Source: CAYJLC01 sp964370735
Lineage (GTDB): Bacteria > Bacillota > Clostridia > Oscillospirales > Butyricicoccaceae
Direction of reading: 5' to 3'
DNA length: 18,049 nt
Assembly (NCBI GenBank): GCA_964370735.1
Contig: CAYJLC010000038.1
Location: 1-18,049 of the forward strand
The notes under the pieces are model-generated. The model was given only the letters and a program-made list of their open reading frames with translations, was not told where the DNA came from and made no database searches. A program made the position numbers and the translations under genes. This document shows positions 7,893 through 15,212 of the stretch, piece after piece (within the stretch, counting starts at the first letter, position 1; every line of letters begins with the position of its first letter).

Positions 7893-8519
7893 ATGAAAAA
7901 GATTTTAATTGTAGATGACCAAAAAAGCTCACGCGAATATCTAAAGTTTATCGTCAAGGACCATTTTGATATTGTAGGATTTTTAGAAGATGCAGATTTA
8001 TCAATGGACTTCATCAAAAGGCACAAAGTAGATATAATTTTAATGGATATTTATACTTCGAAAAAGAATAATGGCATATTAGTTTCGAAGGAAATAAAAG
8101 AAAAATATCCGAATATTAAAGTAATTATTGTAACTTTTTTAGTAGAACGCGAGTACATCGAACAGGCTAGACGTTTTGATATTGATGGATTTTTCTATAA
8201 AGACCACACAGACGAAAATTTATGTATGGTGATAAATCGAGTGCTGAATGGTGAAAAAGTTTACCCTGATACTATGCCGATGGTGTCTATCGGAATTGCC
8301 GACTCAGCCGAGTTTACAAAAAAAGAGCTAAAAGTTCTTAGATGCATAGTAAATGGCAAAAAACACGCCGATATATGTGAAGAACTGGATATAACACGCA
8401 ATACCCTTAATTTTCATATTGCAAATATTAAGGCGAAAACAGGACATGATAATATTTTAAAACTTGCGATTGATATTGTTATGAAAAAATTTATTGTTCC
8501 CGACCTTGATGATTTATAA
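7893..8519 (+). CDS. LuxR/NarL-type response regulator (regulator A)
   Basis: A 208-residue DNA-binding response regulator. The receiver domain (1-118) has the acidic pair D8/D9, the phospho-acceptor D52 in IILMDIY, T81 and the conserved K103 (FFYKDH). The C-terminal LuxR-type helix-turn-helix (about 139-200) reads FTKKELKVLRCIVNG then DICEELDITRNTLNFHIANIKAKTG. All receiver catalytic residues are present, so it should be phosphorylatable. It lies alone between the lipoprotein operon and the module B operon, and has its own terminator at 8527-8556. By position it could answer kinase A, from which the lipoprotein operon separates it, or kinase B. AT-rich sequence with several TATA-like hexamers precedes it (7821-7836), without a clear -35, so its promoter is unresolved. 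An imperfect inverted repeat lies at about 7844-7870, between this and the ATG. Confidence 0.9.
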   Translation: MKKILIVDDQKSSREYLKFIVKDHFDIVGFLEDADLSMDFIKRHKVDIILMDIYTSKKNNGILVSKEIKEKYPNIKVIIVTFLVEREYIEQARRFDIDGFFYKDHTDENLCMVINRVLNGEKVYPDTMPMVSIGIADSAEFTKKELKVLRCIVNGKKHADICEELDITRNTLNFHIANIKAKTGHDNILKLAIDIVMKKFIVPDLDDL

Positions 8520-8526
8520 TTTTAAG

Positions 8527-8556
8527 ACACTGACATTAATTTGTCGGTGTTTTTTT
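8527..8556 (+). terminator. Terminator after regulator A
   Basis: ACACTGACA (8527-8535) pairs with TGTCGGTGT (8542-8550) over 9 bp including one G-U pair, with a 6-nt loop and a run of T from 8550 to 8556. It separates regulator A from the downstream sensor B operon. Confidence 0.85.
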
Positions 8557-8653
8557 GTATTTTTTTACAAAAACTAAACAGTTGTGTAGGCAAAAAAAAT
8601 TCAAAGTTTGTTAAAATATAAGTGTAAATGATATTTTAGAAGGGAGAAAAATT

Positions 8654-10966
8654 ATGAAAAAATTAATACTCTCAATTATTTTATTATTATTTGTAATAGT
8701 ATTTTTTGTGCGTTTTGATGATAATAATTTAGAAATAAATAAATCGAGTGAAGAGATTTTGAGCGATTTTATTGATAATTTTGGTGAAATTTCCATAAAT
8801 AGCACAAGCCACGATACGGCATTTAGAAATCTGACGTATGGTGACAGTGTATTTTTGAGCGAAGCCGAAGCAACTCCCCTACTAAATTCTGATTATACTT
8901 TCGATAAGCTTTACACTGATTATGTGGTCTTTGTCGCAAATACCAATAAAGTTTCTGAGAAAAAATTAAATTTTACAGATATTTTGCAGAAAAACTATGA
9001 AATCAACTTTGATTTTCCTGAAAAAATTGATAAAAATATGTGGGAACACCCAAAAACTCACCATATCGTGCTGTCGATGGCAAATTCATTATACGGTGAT
9101 TATAAATCTGAAAAAGTATATCATGATATAAATAAAATTCAAAATGAAAATCGGTTTTTTGCATGCGATTTAGAACGAGATTTAACAATAACTCTTTTTA
9201 GTGATGCATTAAAAATAGTTGAAAAAAATGATAATTTTGAAATAATCGTGCCAAGTGACGGTGTTTTATATATGGATTACGGGGTTTTTCGACCTAAAGA
9301 TATCGATTTTTCGTATAATTTAAGTGAAAAACGCGAACTTGTTCTCATAGAAGATAGTAGTAATAAAGTGACAGATTTTAATGAATACATAAGCGAGGCG
9401 CGAAATGTTTCAAAAAATTTGATGCAAATTTCACTTAAAACCAACTCGTATTCGTTTGCAAACGCTAAAGAAATTACCGCTTTTTTCTTATTGCTTCTTT
9501 TCGCTTTAATTGCATATTTGGTCTTTTTAACACATAGAATAACTGATAAAAAGATACTGTTTGCATTAAAAATCGCATTTTTCACTCAAATTTTATTCAT
9601 CGTTTTAGGTGTTTTAAAATCAATCTCCTATGAAAGTGCTGCCTTTGAAATAATTGTCTGGTATTTATATTACATACCGATTTTAATGCTTCCTGCGTGT
9701 TTAGTTTACATAACTTTTCACAGCACAAATGCGCGTAAAAAGACATTTTTCGACAAGTTTTACAAAGTATATCTCACAGTTTGCATCTTACTATTTATTG
9801 TGGTTTTCACGAACAATACACACGAATTAATCTTTGAAGTAGAGGTTTTTTCGCCTTCTTTCTATACATATTCGTATAATATAGGCTATTATTTCGTCAT
9901 TTCTTTTATAATGATAAGCTTTGCGGTGTCGCTTGCTTCGCTTATTTTCAAAAGTTTTAGCTCACCTAAAAAAATCGCGTTTGTTTACCCTGTAATTGTT
10001 AATGTTTTGCTTACAATTTACATAGTTTGTTATGTAACAGGGGTGCAAATTGTTCGTGAATTTGAACTTTCTTATGGAAATACGATTTTCCTATTCCTTT
10101 ACGCAGAAACGTGTATGAGAAGTGGTCTTTTTCCGAATAACAAGGGCTATGACAAACTTTTTGCAAATTCTAGCCTTGCTATGAAAATAACCGATAAAAA
10201 TGGAAAAATAGTAGAAAATTCAGCAGTTTCACTCGATATAGACGAGAATTTCATCCCAAAAGAAACAGAAATAATCGGTGGGAACTTCTGTTATTTTGAA
10301 GATTTTACCTCGATAAATACAGCGCTTCGCAAATTTGCAAAAGTAAATAAAACGCTCAAAAGAAATAATGATTTTTTAATAGAAAATGCATCTATAAACG
10401 CTGATATTTCGGTACTTAATGCAAAGCAAACTGTGTATAAAAATATCGACAAAACACTTATTGCAGGCACAAACAGGGCTAAAGTTGAACTTTTAAAGCT
10501 AAAAGAAAATCCAAATGACAAGCGACCACTTATAAAAATTAACGCAATTATTTGTATGATGAAACGTGATTGTATGTTCCGAATAAATATGCTTTATCTT
10601 AAAAAACAACAGCTAGGGATATTCATCAATGCTTTAAATGAAATTAAAAATTTCGCCACATCGATAAATATTTTAACAAATTCAAGCGTCACGATGAGTG
10701 TTCATCCGAAATGCGTGCTTTCGATGTATAATTTTTTTAGCGAAACTGTACTAAGAGCGCTAGATTTAGGGACAAAAGTCTTAGTTGTGCAACTTTATGA
10801 AAAAGGCGAGCACCTAGTTTTTTCGATTATAAGTCACGATGAAATTTTTGCAAAAAATGAAATTATTGAGTTTAACAAAACAACATATTATGAGGCAGAA
10901 TACAAAGAAATTGACGATGGATTTTCGTATATTTTGAAATTTAAGGAGGAAGATATCGATGTATAA
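8654..10966 (+). CDS. 7TM membrane sensor with extracytoplasmic domain and degenerate kinase-like region (sensor B)
   Basis: A 770-residue paralogue of the sensor at 1631-3301. A signal-anchor helix (about 4-20) is followed by an extracytoplasmic domain (about 21-272), a helix at 273-292, and about six further membrane segments to 487. These carry the family motifs WYLYYIPILMLP (336-347) and TNNTHELIF (386-394). Next come a PAS-like segment (about 497-552) with SSLAMKITDKNGKIVEN, a linker with coiled-coil character (554-600), and a C-terminal region (about 605-770) aligning with that of sensor A around CMFRINMLYLKK and MYNFFSETVLRALDLG. No H-box or ATP-binding boxes are seen, so it probably signals through the kinase encoded next, whose ATG overlaps its stop by 8 nt. 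The start has an AGAAGGGAG site; a TATAAG at 8617-8622 is a weak -10 candidate. The extracytoplasmic domain is the likely ligand-binding part and matches no family I recognise. Confidence 0.7.
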   Translation: MKKLILSIILLLFVIVFFVRFDDNNLEINKSSEEILSDFIDNFGEISINSTSHDTAFRNLTYGDSVFLSEAEATPLLNSDYTFDKLYTDYVVFVANTNKVSEKKLNFTDILQKNYEINFDFPEKIDKNMWEHPKTHHIVLSMANSLYGDYKSEKVYHDINKIQNENRFFACDLERDLTITLFSDALKIVEKNDNFEIIVPSDGVLYMDYGVFRPKDIDFSYNLSEKRELVLIEDSSNKVTDFNEYISEARNVSKNLMQISLKTNSYSFANAKEITAFFLLLLFALIAYLVFLTHRITDKKILFALKIAFFTQILFIVLGVLKSISYESAAFEIIVWYLYYIPILMLPACLVYITFHSTNARKKTFFDKFYKVYLTVCILLFIVVFTNNTHELIFEVEVFSPSFYTYSYNIGYYFVISFIMISFAVSLASLIFKSFSSPKKIAFVYPVIVNVLLTIYIVCYVTGVQIVREFELSYGNTIFLFLYAETCMRSGLFPNNKGYDKLFANSSLAMKITDKNGKIVENSAVSLDIDENFIPKETEIIGGNFCYFEDFTSINTALRKFAKVNKTLKRNNDFLIENASINADISVLNAKQTVYKNIDKTLIAGTNRAKVELLKLKENPNDKRPLIKINAIICMMKRDCMFRINMLYLKKQQLGIFINALNEIKNFATSINILTNSSVTMSVHPKCVLSMYNFFSETVLRALDLGTKVLVVQLYEKGEHLVFSIISHDEIFAKNEIIEFNKTTYYEAEYKEIDDGFSYILKFKEEDIDV

Positions 10967-12341
10967 CTTATATTTTCTCTCTTTTACAGCACTTATTGCA
11001 CTATTTATAATGTCGGTTTTACTATTTTCAATGCAGTCTTATTTACTAGCAACACTCATTTCGAACAAAAAGCTTAGAAATGCGAAAAATTTAGTCACAG
11101 AATTTGCACTAATTTTGCATATTTCTGGCTTATCACTGATTTCTATAATCACGTTTTACAACAAAAGGTATGGAATTGTGCATTTTTCAAATGTTAATAA
11201 AACACTGGTCATAACAGGAGTTTTCGCGCTTATGTGTTTTATTTGCTTTATTAAAAATAAAGCTAGATTTTTTGTGATAGTTGCTGTTTTTTTAAGCATA
11301 TCCCCTATTTTTTGCTCAGTTTGTTACGCTGGCTCCATAGTTTTGCTTATTATTCGCTCATATTTTTACATAAAAGAGTTAAAATTTAAACAGAAACACG
11401 AACTTTCCCCATTTTCAATTAAAGAAGGGCTTGATACTTTGCCTGCTGGGATAATGTTTTGCGACCAAAATGGATATATATATATTGAAAATACAAAAAT
11501 GCACGAATTACTTCTGCGTTTTACAGGGAAATTATATAAAAATGGTTTAAAACTTTGGGAAGATTTGCAAAATGGTGAGATTTTGGACGGTATCAGCCAA
11601 GATATTGATGAAGATGTCTTAATTCGTGGTTCAAGCGATGCTTTTCGATTTAAAAAGCGTGGTTTTATTGCTGATAATAAAACTTATTTTGAAATTATTG
11701 CGATTGATGTCACCGAAATTATGGAACTTATGTATCTTTTAGAGAGCGAAAGTGAAAAATTATTAAAACAAACAGAAGAAATCACAAAAATGAATGAAAA
11801 AATGGATATTTTGCGAAACGAAAGAGAATATTTGAATATTCGTTCGCAAGTTCATGATGTTTTAGGGCAAAGGCTCACTGCAATTTCTCGAATGAGCGAA
11901 ACTTCGGTAAATTTTGATGATTTACTAGCATCGCTCGATGATATTGTTGAGCAAGTAAAAGAACAAAGGCAAGACGATTATGAAACTTTGTTTTCCGAAA
12001 TATACTTATATTTTAAGAAAATCGGTCTTTCGATTAACTTAATCGGCGAAATACCTTTAGAAAAAGACATAGCGTTTATGTTTCTTGCTGTTTTAAGAGA
12101 AGCATCAACAAATGCGATAAAACACGCAAAATCGACCGAAATTTACGCAAAAGTCATTAAAAATGACAATAATTATCGGATAGAAATAACAAATAATGGT
12201 GAACATCCGAAAAAAGGTCTAATCGAGGGTGGTGGACTTTTTGGAATTAGAAACAGGATTGAAAATGCTGGAGGTACGCTGAAAGTTGAAGTTATTCCTG
12301 AATTTAGCTTAATAATTACAATAAACAGAGGTGGAAAATGA
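10959..12341 (+). CDS. NarL-type sensor histidine kinase, membrane anchored, PAS-containing (kinase B)
   Basis: A 460-residue kinase with a multi-helix membrane region (about 5-136), a PAS-like domain starting FSIKEGLDTLPAGIMF (152-167), a coiled coil (255-292), an H-box QVHDVLGQRLTA with putative phospho-His299, and a GHKL ATPase domain. The N-box is REASTNAIKHA (Asn385), the G1 box is ITNNG (410-414), and G2 is EGGGLFGIRNRI (423-434). All catalytic elements are present; the NNG in place of DxGxG is common in several GHKL kinase groups. It shares architecture and the PAS opening motif with kinase A. It is translationally coupled at both ends: its ATG overlaps the stop of sensor B by 8 nt (SD AAGGAGG at 10943-10949), and its TGA overlaps the ATG of regulator B. 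Co-expression in fixed ratio with the 7TM protein fits a two-protein receptor complex, which is inference. Confidence 0.85.
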   Translation: MYNLYFLSFTALIALFIMSVLLFSMQSYLLATLISNKKLRNAKNLVTEFALILHISGLSLISIITFYNKRYGIVHFSNVNKTLVITGVFALMCFICFIKNKARFFVIVAVFLSISPIFCSVCYAGSIVLLIIRSYFYIKELKFKQKHELSPFSIKEGLDTLPAGIMFCDQNGYIYIENTKMHELLLRFTGKLYKNGLKLWEDLQNGEILDGISQDIDEDVLIRGSSDAFRFKKRGFIADNKTYFEIIAIDVTEIMELMYLLESESEKLLKQTEEITKMNEKMDILRNEREYLNIRSQVHDVLGQRLTAISRMSETSVNFDDLLASLDDIVEQVKEQRQDDYETLFSEIYLYFKKIGLSINLIGEIPLEKDIAFMFLAVLREASTNAIKHAKSTEIYAKVIKNDNNYRIEITNNGEHPKKGLIEGGGLFGIRNRIENAGGTLKVEVIPEFSLIITINRGGK

Positions 12342-12952
12342 TAAAAATATTTATAATTGACGATCATAAATCGGTGCTTGATGCGTTTAGCAATGTCATT
12401 GAAAATGAGGCTGACATGGAACTTGTCGGTAGTTCAAGTGATGAAAATGAAGTGATAAAAAGATGTTTTGAACTTCTTCCAGACGTAGTTTTGTCAGACA
12501 TTTCGATGAAAAATGTAGATAGCGGTATTGTTTTATGTGAAAAGTTGAAATTTGAGTTTCCAAATGTACGCGTGATACTTATGTCAGGTTTTGATGAGAT
12601 ATCTTATATTCCAGAGGCGAAAAAGGCAAAAGCTGATGCATTCTTATCAAAATCACGTCCAATTGATGAATTCATTGAAATGATTAGGGCAGTTATGCTT
12701 GGAAAAGGCAGTTTTCCAGACGACATTAAAATTCCGACAGCGATTGGCGAAGCACCATTTACGGATAGAGAAATCGAAGTGCTAAAACTTCTGTGTCATT
12801 CATATACGCGAAAAGAAATTTCTGATGAAATGAACATTGCCGAAGGAACTGTTAAACGACATATTGAAAATATGCTTACGAAATCAGGTTGCAAAAGTAC
12901 CATTGAACTTGTGGTTTATGTTGTTGGAAATGGCTGGATTTCTTCTAAATAA
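12338..12952 (+). CDS. LuxR/NarL-type response regulator (regulator B)
   Basis: A 204-residue response regulator. The receiver domain has D8/D9, the phospho-acceptor D54 (VVLSDISM), S83 and K105 (AFLSKS). The LuxR-type helix-turn-helix (about 140-200) has the classic FTDREIEVLKLL opening and an ISDEMNIAEGTVKRHIENMLTKSG recognition region. It starts within the stop codon of kinase B (ATGA overlap at 12338-12341) with an AGAGGTGG site inside that gene, so it is the cognate regulator of module B. A terminator follows, then a palindrome and promoter for the DUF6935 gene, which is the nearest candidate target. The recognition helix differs clearly from that of regulator A, so the two probably read different sites. 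Confidence 0.92.
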   Translation: MIKIFIIDDHKSVLDAFSNVIENEADMELVGSSSDENEVIKRCFELLPDVVLSDISMKNVDSGIVLCEKLKFEFPNVRVILMSGFDEISYIPEAKKAKADAFLSKSRPIDEFIEMIRAVMLGKGSFPDDIKIPTAIGEAPFTDREIEVLKLLCHSYTRKEISDEMNIAEGTVKRHIENMLTKSGCKSTIELVVYVVGNGWISSK

Positions 12953-12962
12953 TTTTATATAT

Positions 12963-13000
12963 AACGGTGTAGCGATGTGATTTTCGTTGCATCGTTTTTT
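12963..13000 (+). terminator. Terminator of the module B operon
   Basis: AACGGTGTAGCG (12963-12974) pairs with CGTTGCATCGTT (12985-12996), using three G-U pairs, with a 10-nt loop. A T-run at 12995-13000 follows. It lies 10 bases after the stop codon of regulator B. Confidence 0.65.
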
Positions 13001-13006
13001 AAATTT

Positions 13007-13024
13007 ATGTGCCAATTGGCACAT
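13007..13024. promoter_or_regulatory. 18-bp perfect palindrome, candidate operator for the DUF6935 gene
   Basis: ATGTGCCAATTGGCACAT is perfectly symmetric and is not followed by a T-run, so it is not a terminator. Its centre (13015.5) is about 43 bases before the expected transcription start, abutting the -35, as for a class II activator. The core TGTGCC-N4-GGCACA ends 24 bases before the start of the -10; the matching site at 4680-4695 ends 23 bases before its -10. Confidence 0.55.
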
Positions 13025-13052
13025 TCACAAGCGCAATGTTCTGGTGTATAAT
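13024..13052 (+). promoter_or_regulatory. Promoter of the DUF6935 gene
   Basis: TTCACA (13024-13029, one mismatch to TTGACA) and TATAAT (13047-13052) are separated by 17 bp. The palindrome at 13007-13024 touches the -35. Confidence 0.6.
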
Positions 13053-13089
13053 TAGCTTATAGATAAGAATAATTAAAGGAGGATATACT

Positions 13090-13656
13090 ATGGCATTTCT
13101 TGATAAAATTAAGCAAAATCTGTCTAATAATAGCAATAATTCATATACAAATAATCAAAAAAATATTTGTGTAAAGTTTGATAGCTTTCCATCTTCTATG
13201 CAAGAAATAGAAGTTCTTGCAGGCGATTTTAAAGACCCTTTTATGATTTCAGCGCTAGCTGTTGTCGCACTTTGTATGTATAGTGCAAACAAGGAACTTT
13301 GTATCGAGGTTCTAAATTTTTTGAAAGGACCTACCGACCTTTCAATATACGAAAAACAATTTCTTCGTGATAGACTTGTCGGCAAAGAATACGTTCCTGT
13401 GTCCTACTTTGATGGTGCAACGCCCGACAACAATTATGAGCCTTCCGAGCCACTTAGTATTACAGTCTTTGAAACAGGCACTAGCATGGATTTAATCGGC
13501 GAAGGCTATATGCAACTTTACTTAAAATCTGGTGGTGCAGATTCTATGCGTGCTGTCAGACTTCGTCAAAAAACATCCACTGGCGAGTGGTTTTTATGGG
13601 AACAATATCTGTTGCCTGACATAAGAAAACCAAAAAAACTTGACCCTTTTGCATAG
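13090..13656 (+). CDS. DUF6935 family protein
   Basis: A 188-residue soluble protein. I recognise the overall pattern of the DUF6935 family: a short N-terminal helix (MAFLDKIKQNL), an Asn-rich linker (12-25), then VKFDSFPSSMQEIEVLAG, a helix with ALAVVALCMYSANKELCIEVLNFLKGP, FLRDRLVGKEYVPVSYFDGATPDNNY, and a C-terminal LYLKSGGADSMRAVRLRQK and GEWFLWEQYLLPDIRKP. Length and ends agree with an intact member. It has no signal peptide or membrane segment. The SD AAAGGAGG is at 13075-13082. Its promoter carries the palindrome shared with the lipoprotein operon, linking it to the signalling modules upstream. No terminator is evident downstream. The family's biochemical role is unknown to me. Confidence 0.85.
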   Translation: MAFLDKIKQNLSNNSNNSYTNNQKNICVKFDSFPSSMQEIEVLAGDFKDPFMISALAVVALCMYSANKELCIEVLNFLKGPTDLSIYEKQFLRDRLVGKEYVPVSYFDGATPDNNYEPSEPLSITVFETGTSMDLIGEGYMQLYLKSGGADSMRAVRLRQKTSTGEWFLWEQYLLPDIRKPKKLDPFA

Positions 13657-13880
13657 AAAAGTCATTAATAAAGATAGTAATTATTAGGCTTATTAAAGCA
13701 TTAGCAGGTGCTCAAACACAAAGGCGAAGATAATCCCCTGTTCCATTTAGCGTTATCGTCCAAAGTATTGGCTTTGATATTGATATTTCTTGTAGTAACT
13801 CTGATATTTTTTAATTAATCTAAAATTTTTACTTAATTGGCAAAAATTAACACTTCGTTAATAGACTTTTAATGTTATAA
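13657..13880. other. Intergenic region with a possible gene-tail remnant
   Basis: No confident gene. In one plus-strand frame, 13708-13818 (GTG to TAA, 36 codons) encodes a charged start, KHKGEDNPLFHLALSSK, then a hydrophobic helix, VLALILIFLVVTLIFF, resembling the C-terminal tail of a membrane protein. It has no ribosome binding site and a stop precedes it, so it is at most a decayed fragment. The rest is AT-rich and leads into the repeat array. Confidence 0.3.
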
Positions 13881-14200
13881 TATGATATAATATAAACAAT
13901 TATATTTGAAGCTTGTAATTTCAAACACTTTAAGTCGTATTTTTGCTGAAAGTGTTTATATTATAAATCATTCTAGTTAATCATATCATAAAGCACAGCA
14001 TTTATGATATAATATAAACAATTATATTTGAAACTTGTAATTTCAAACACTTTAAGTCGTATTTTTGCTGAAAGTGTTTATATTATAAATCATTCTAGTT
14101 AATTATATCATAAAGCACAGCATTTATGATATGATATAAACAAATATATTTGAAGCTTGTAATTTTAAACACTTTAAGTAGTGTTTTTGATATAATAATC
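13881..14200. repeat. Tandem array of a 122-bp hairpin-rich repeat (2 full copies and 1 partial)
   Basis: Copies start at 13881, 14003 and 14125, exactly 122 bp apart. Copies 1 and 2 differ at only two positions that I can see (G/A in the GCTTGT segment, C/T before ATATCATAAA). Copy 3 is partial: it is more diverged and has lost about 15 bases of a hairpin loop. Each full unit holds an extended -10-like TGATATAAT at its start, an inverted repeat AAACACTTT / AAAGTGTTT (13923-13931 with 13949-13957 in copy 1), a competing longer pairing TATAATATAAACA / TGTTTATATTATA, and ATATCATAAA / TTTATGATAT across the unit junction (13983-13992 with 14001-14010). There are no spacers of CRISPR type. The array ends just before the aldo/keto reductase gene and may supply its promoter. 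Confidence 0.9.
14188..14196 (+). promoter_or_regulatory. Extended -10 for the aldo/keto reductase gene
   Basis: TGA-TATAAT lies at the end of the third, degenerate repeat copy, about 38 bases before the ATG. No good -35 is seen at 17 bp; the extended -10 could compensate. Similar TGATATAAT boxes in copies 1 and 2 (13883-13891, 14005-14013) could act as further upstream starts. Confidence 0.45.
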
Positions 14201-14233
14201 AAAAAATATTAACTAAAAATTCGGAGGATATAC

Positions 14234-15154
14234 ATGAAAAAATTTAATTTAGGAAGTAGCACAATAAAAGTACCAGCTATCGCAATGGGTTGTATGAGGC
14301 TACTAGATTTAGAAAAAAATGAGCTAGAAAATTTAATTAAAGGCTCTCTTGACCTTGGCATCGACTTTTTTGACCACGCCGATATTTATGGCAGAAATGC
14401 TTGCGAAGAAGTTTTCGGCGACGTTTTAGCTAAAGAACCTTCATTGCGCGATAAAATGTTTTTACAATCAAAATGTGGCATAGTACCTGGTGTTATGTTC
14501 GATTTTTCTAAAGAACACATATTAAACTCTGTCGATGGTATATTAAAAAGACTTCGCACCGACTATCTAGACATGCTTGTTTTACATAGACCTGACGCTT
14601 TGGTTGAGCCTTGTGAGGTAGCAGAAGCATTTGATATTTTACAGGCTAGTGGCAAAGTGCGTAATTTTGGTGTTTCAAATCACAAACCTATGCAAATCGA
14701 GCTACTTAAAAAGCATTTAACAACACCTATTTTAGTAAATCAGATGCAATTTAGCATACCAGCGAGCACTATGATTCAATCAGGCTTTGAGGCTAATATG
14801 CCTACTGCTGGTGCTGTTGATAGAGATGGTTCAATTTTAGATTACTGCCGTTTAAACGACATTACTCTTCAAGCGTGGTCACCGTTTCAAATTCCTGGTT
14901 GGAAAGGTGTTTTCTTAGATAGCGATGATTATCCTAAGCTAAATGAAAAAATAAATGAACTCGCTTGTAAATATGGCGTGAGCAATACTACGATAGCAAC
15001 GGCTTGGATTTTAAGACATCCTGCAAATATTCAAGTAATATCAGGGACAACAAAACTTTCTCGATTAAAAGAAATGGCTGACGCTTGCAAAGTTGATTTA
15101 ACACGACAAGAGTGGTACGAACTTTATACTTCTGCCGGAAATATCTTGCCATAA
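14234..15154 (+). CDS. Aldo/keto reductase family oxidoreductase (YdhF-like)
   Basis: A 306-residue NAD(P)H-dependent reductase of carbonyl compounds, with the TIM-barrel aldo/keto reductase fold. The catalytic tetrad is present: D47 and Y52 in FDHADIYG, K81 in LQSKCG, H119 in LVLHRP. Other family marks are GVSNH (after KVRNF), LVNQMQFS, and the C-terminal cofactor region VISGTTKLSRLKEMADA. Length is normal and the protein appears complete, most like the E. coli YdhF branch; the physiological substrate cannot be told. The start has a GGAGG site at 14222-14226. The gene stands alone: the repeat array lies upstream and the trp promoter begins 24 bases downstream without a clear terminator between. 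Confidence 0.92.
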   Translation: MKKFNLGSSTIKVPAIAMGCMRLLDLEKNELENLIKGSLDLGIDFFDHADIYGRNACEEVFGDVLAKEPSLRDKMFLQSKCGIVPGVMFDFSKEHILNSVDGILKRLRTDYLDMLVLHRPDALVEPCEVAEAFDILQASGKVRNFGVSNHKPMQIELLKKHLTTPILVNQMQFSIPASTMIQSGFEANMPTAGAVDRDGSILDYCRLNDITLQAWSPFQIPGWKGVFLDSDDYPKLNEKINELACKYGVSNTTIATAWILRHPANIQVISGTTKLSRLKEMADACKVDLTRQEWYELYTSAGNILP

Positions 15155-15177
15155 AATTTAGCTTCGAAAATAAAGTG

Positions 15178-15206
15178 TTGACAAATTTATTAAAGTGTGA
15201 TAAAAT
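15178..15206 (+). promoter_or_regulatory. Promoter of the trp operon
   Basis: A consensus TTGACA (15178-15183), a 17-bp spacer and TAAAAT (15201-15206), with TG one base before the -10. Transcription would start near 15213, at the beginning of the T-box leader. Confidence 0.85.
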
Positions 15207-15212
15207 GATGTT

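Noticed and set aside
7790..8026. Minus-strand frame over the start of regulator A
   Set aside because: The opposite strand encodes a receiver domain with all catalytic residues; the minus frame has low-complexity hydrophobic content only.
13007..13024. Second terminator for module B
   Set aside because: The palindrome is not followed by T residues, and a proper terminator already lies at 12963-13000.
14167..14189. Terminator formed by the shortened hairpin of the third repeat copy
   Set aside because: AAACACT / AGTGTTT with TTTT looks terminator-like, but the 7-bp AT-rich stem is weak, the T-run short, and no gene ends nearby to need it.
13881..14200. CRISPR array
   Set aside because: The repeated unit is 122 bp and copies abut with no unique spacers; no cas genes are present.
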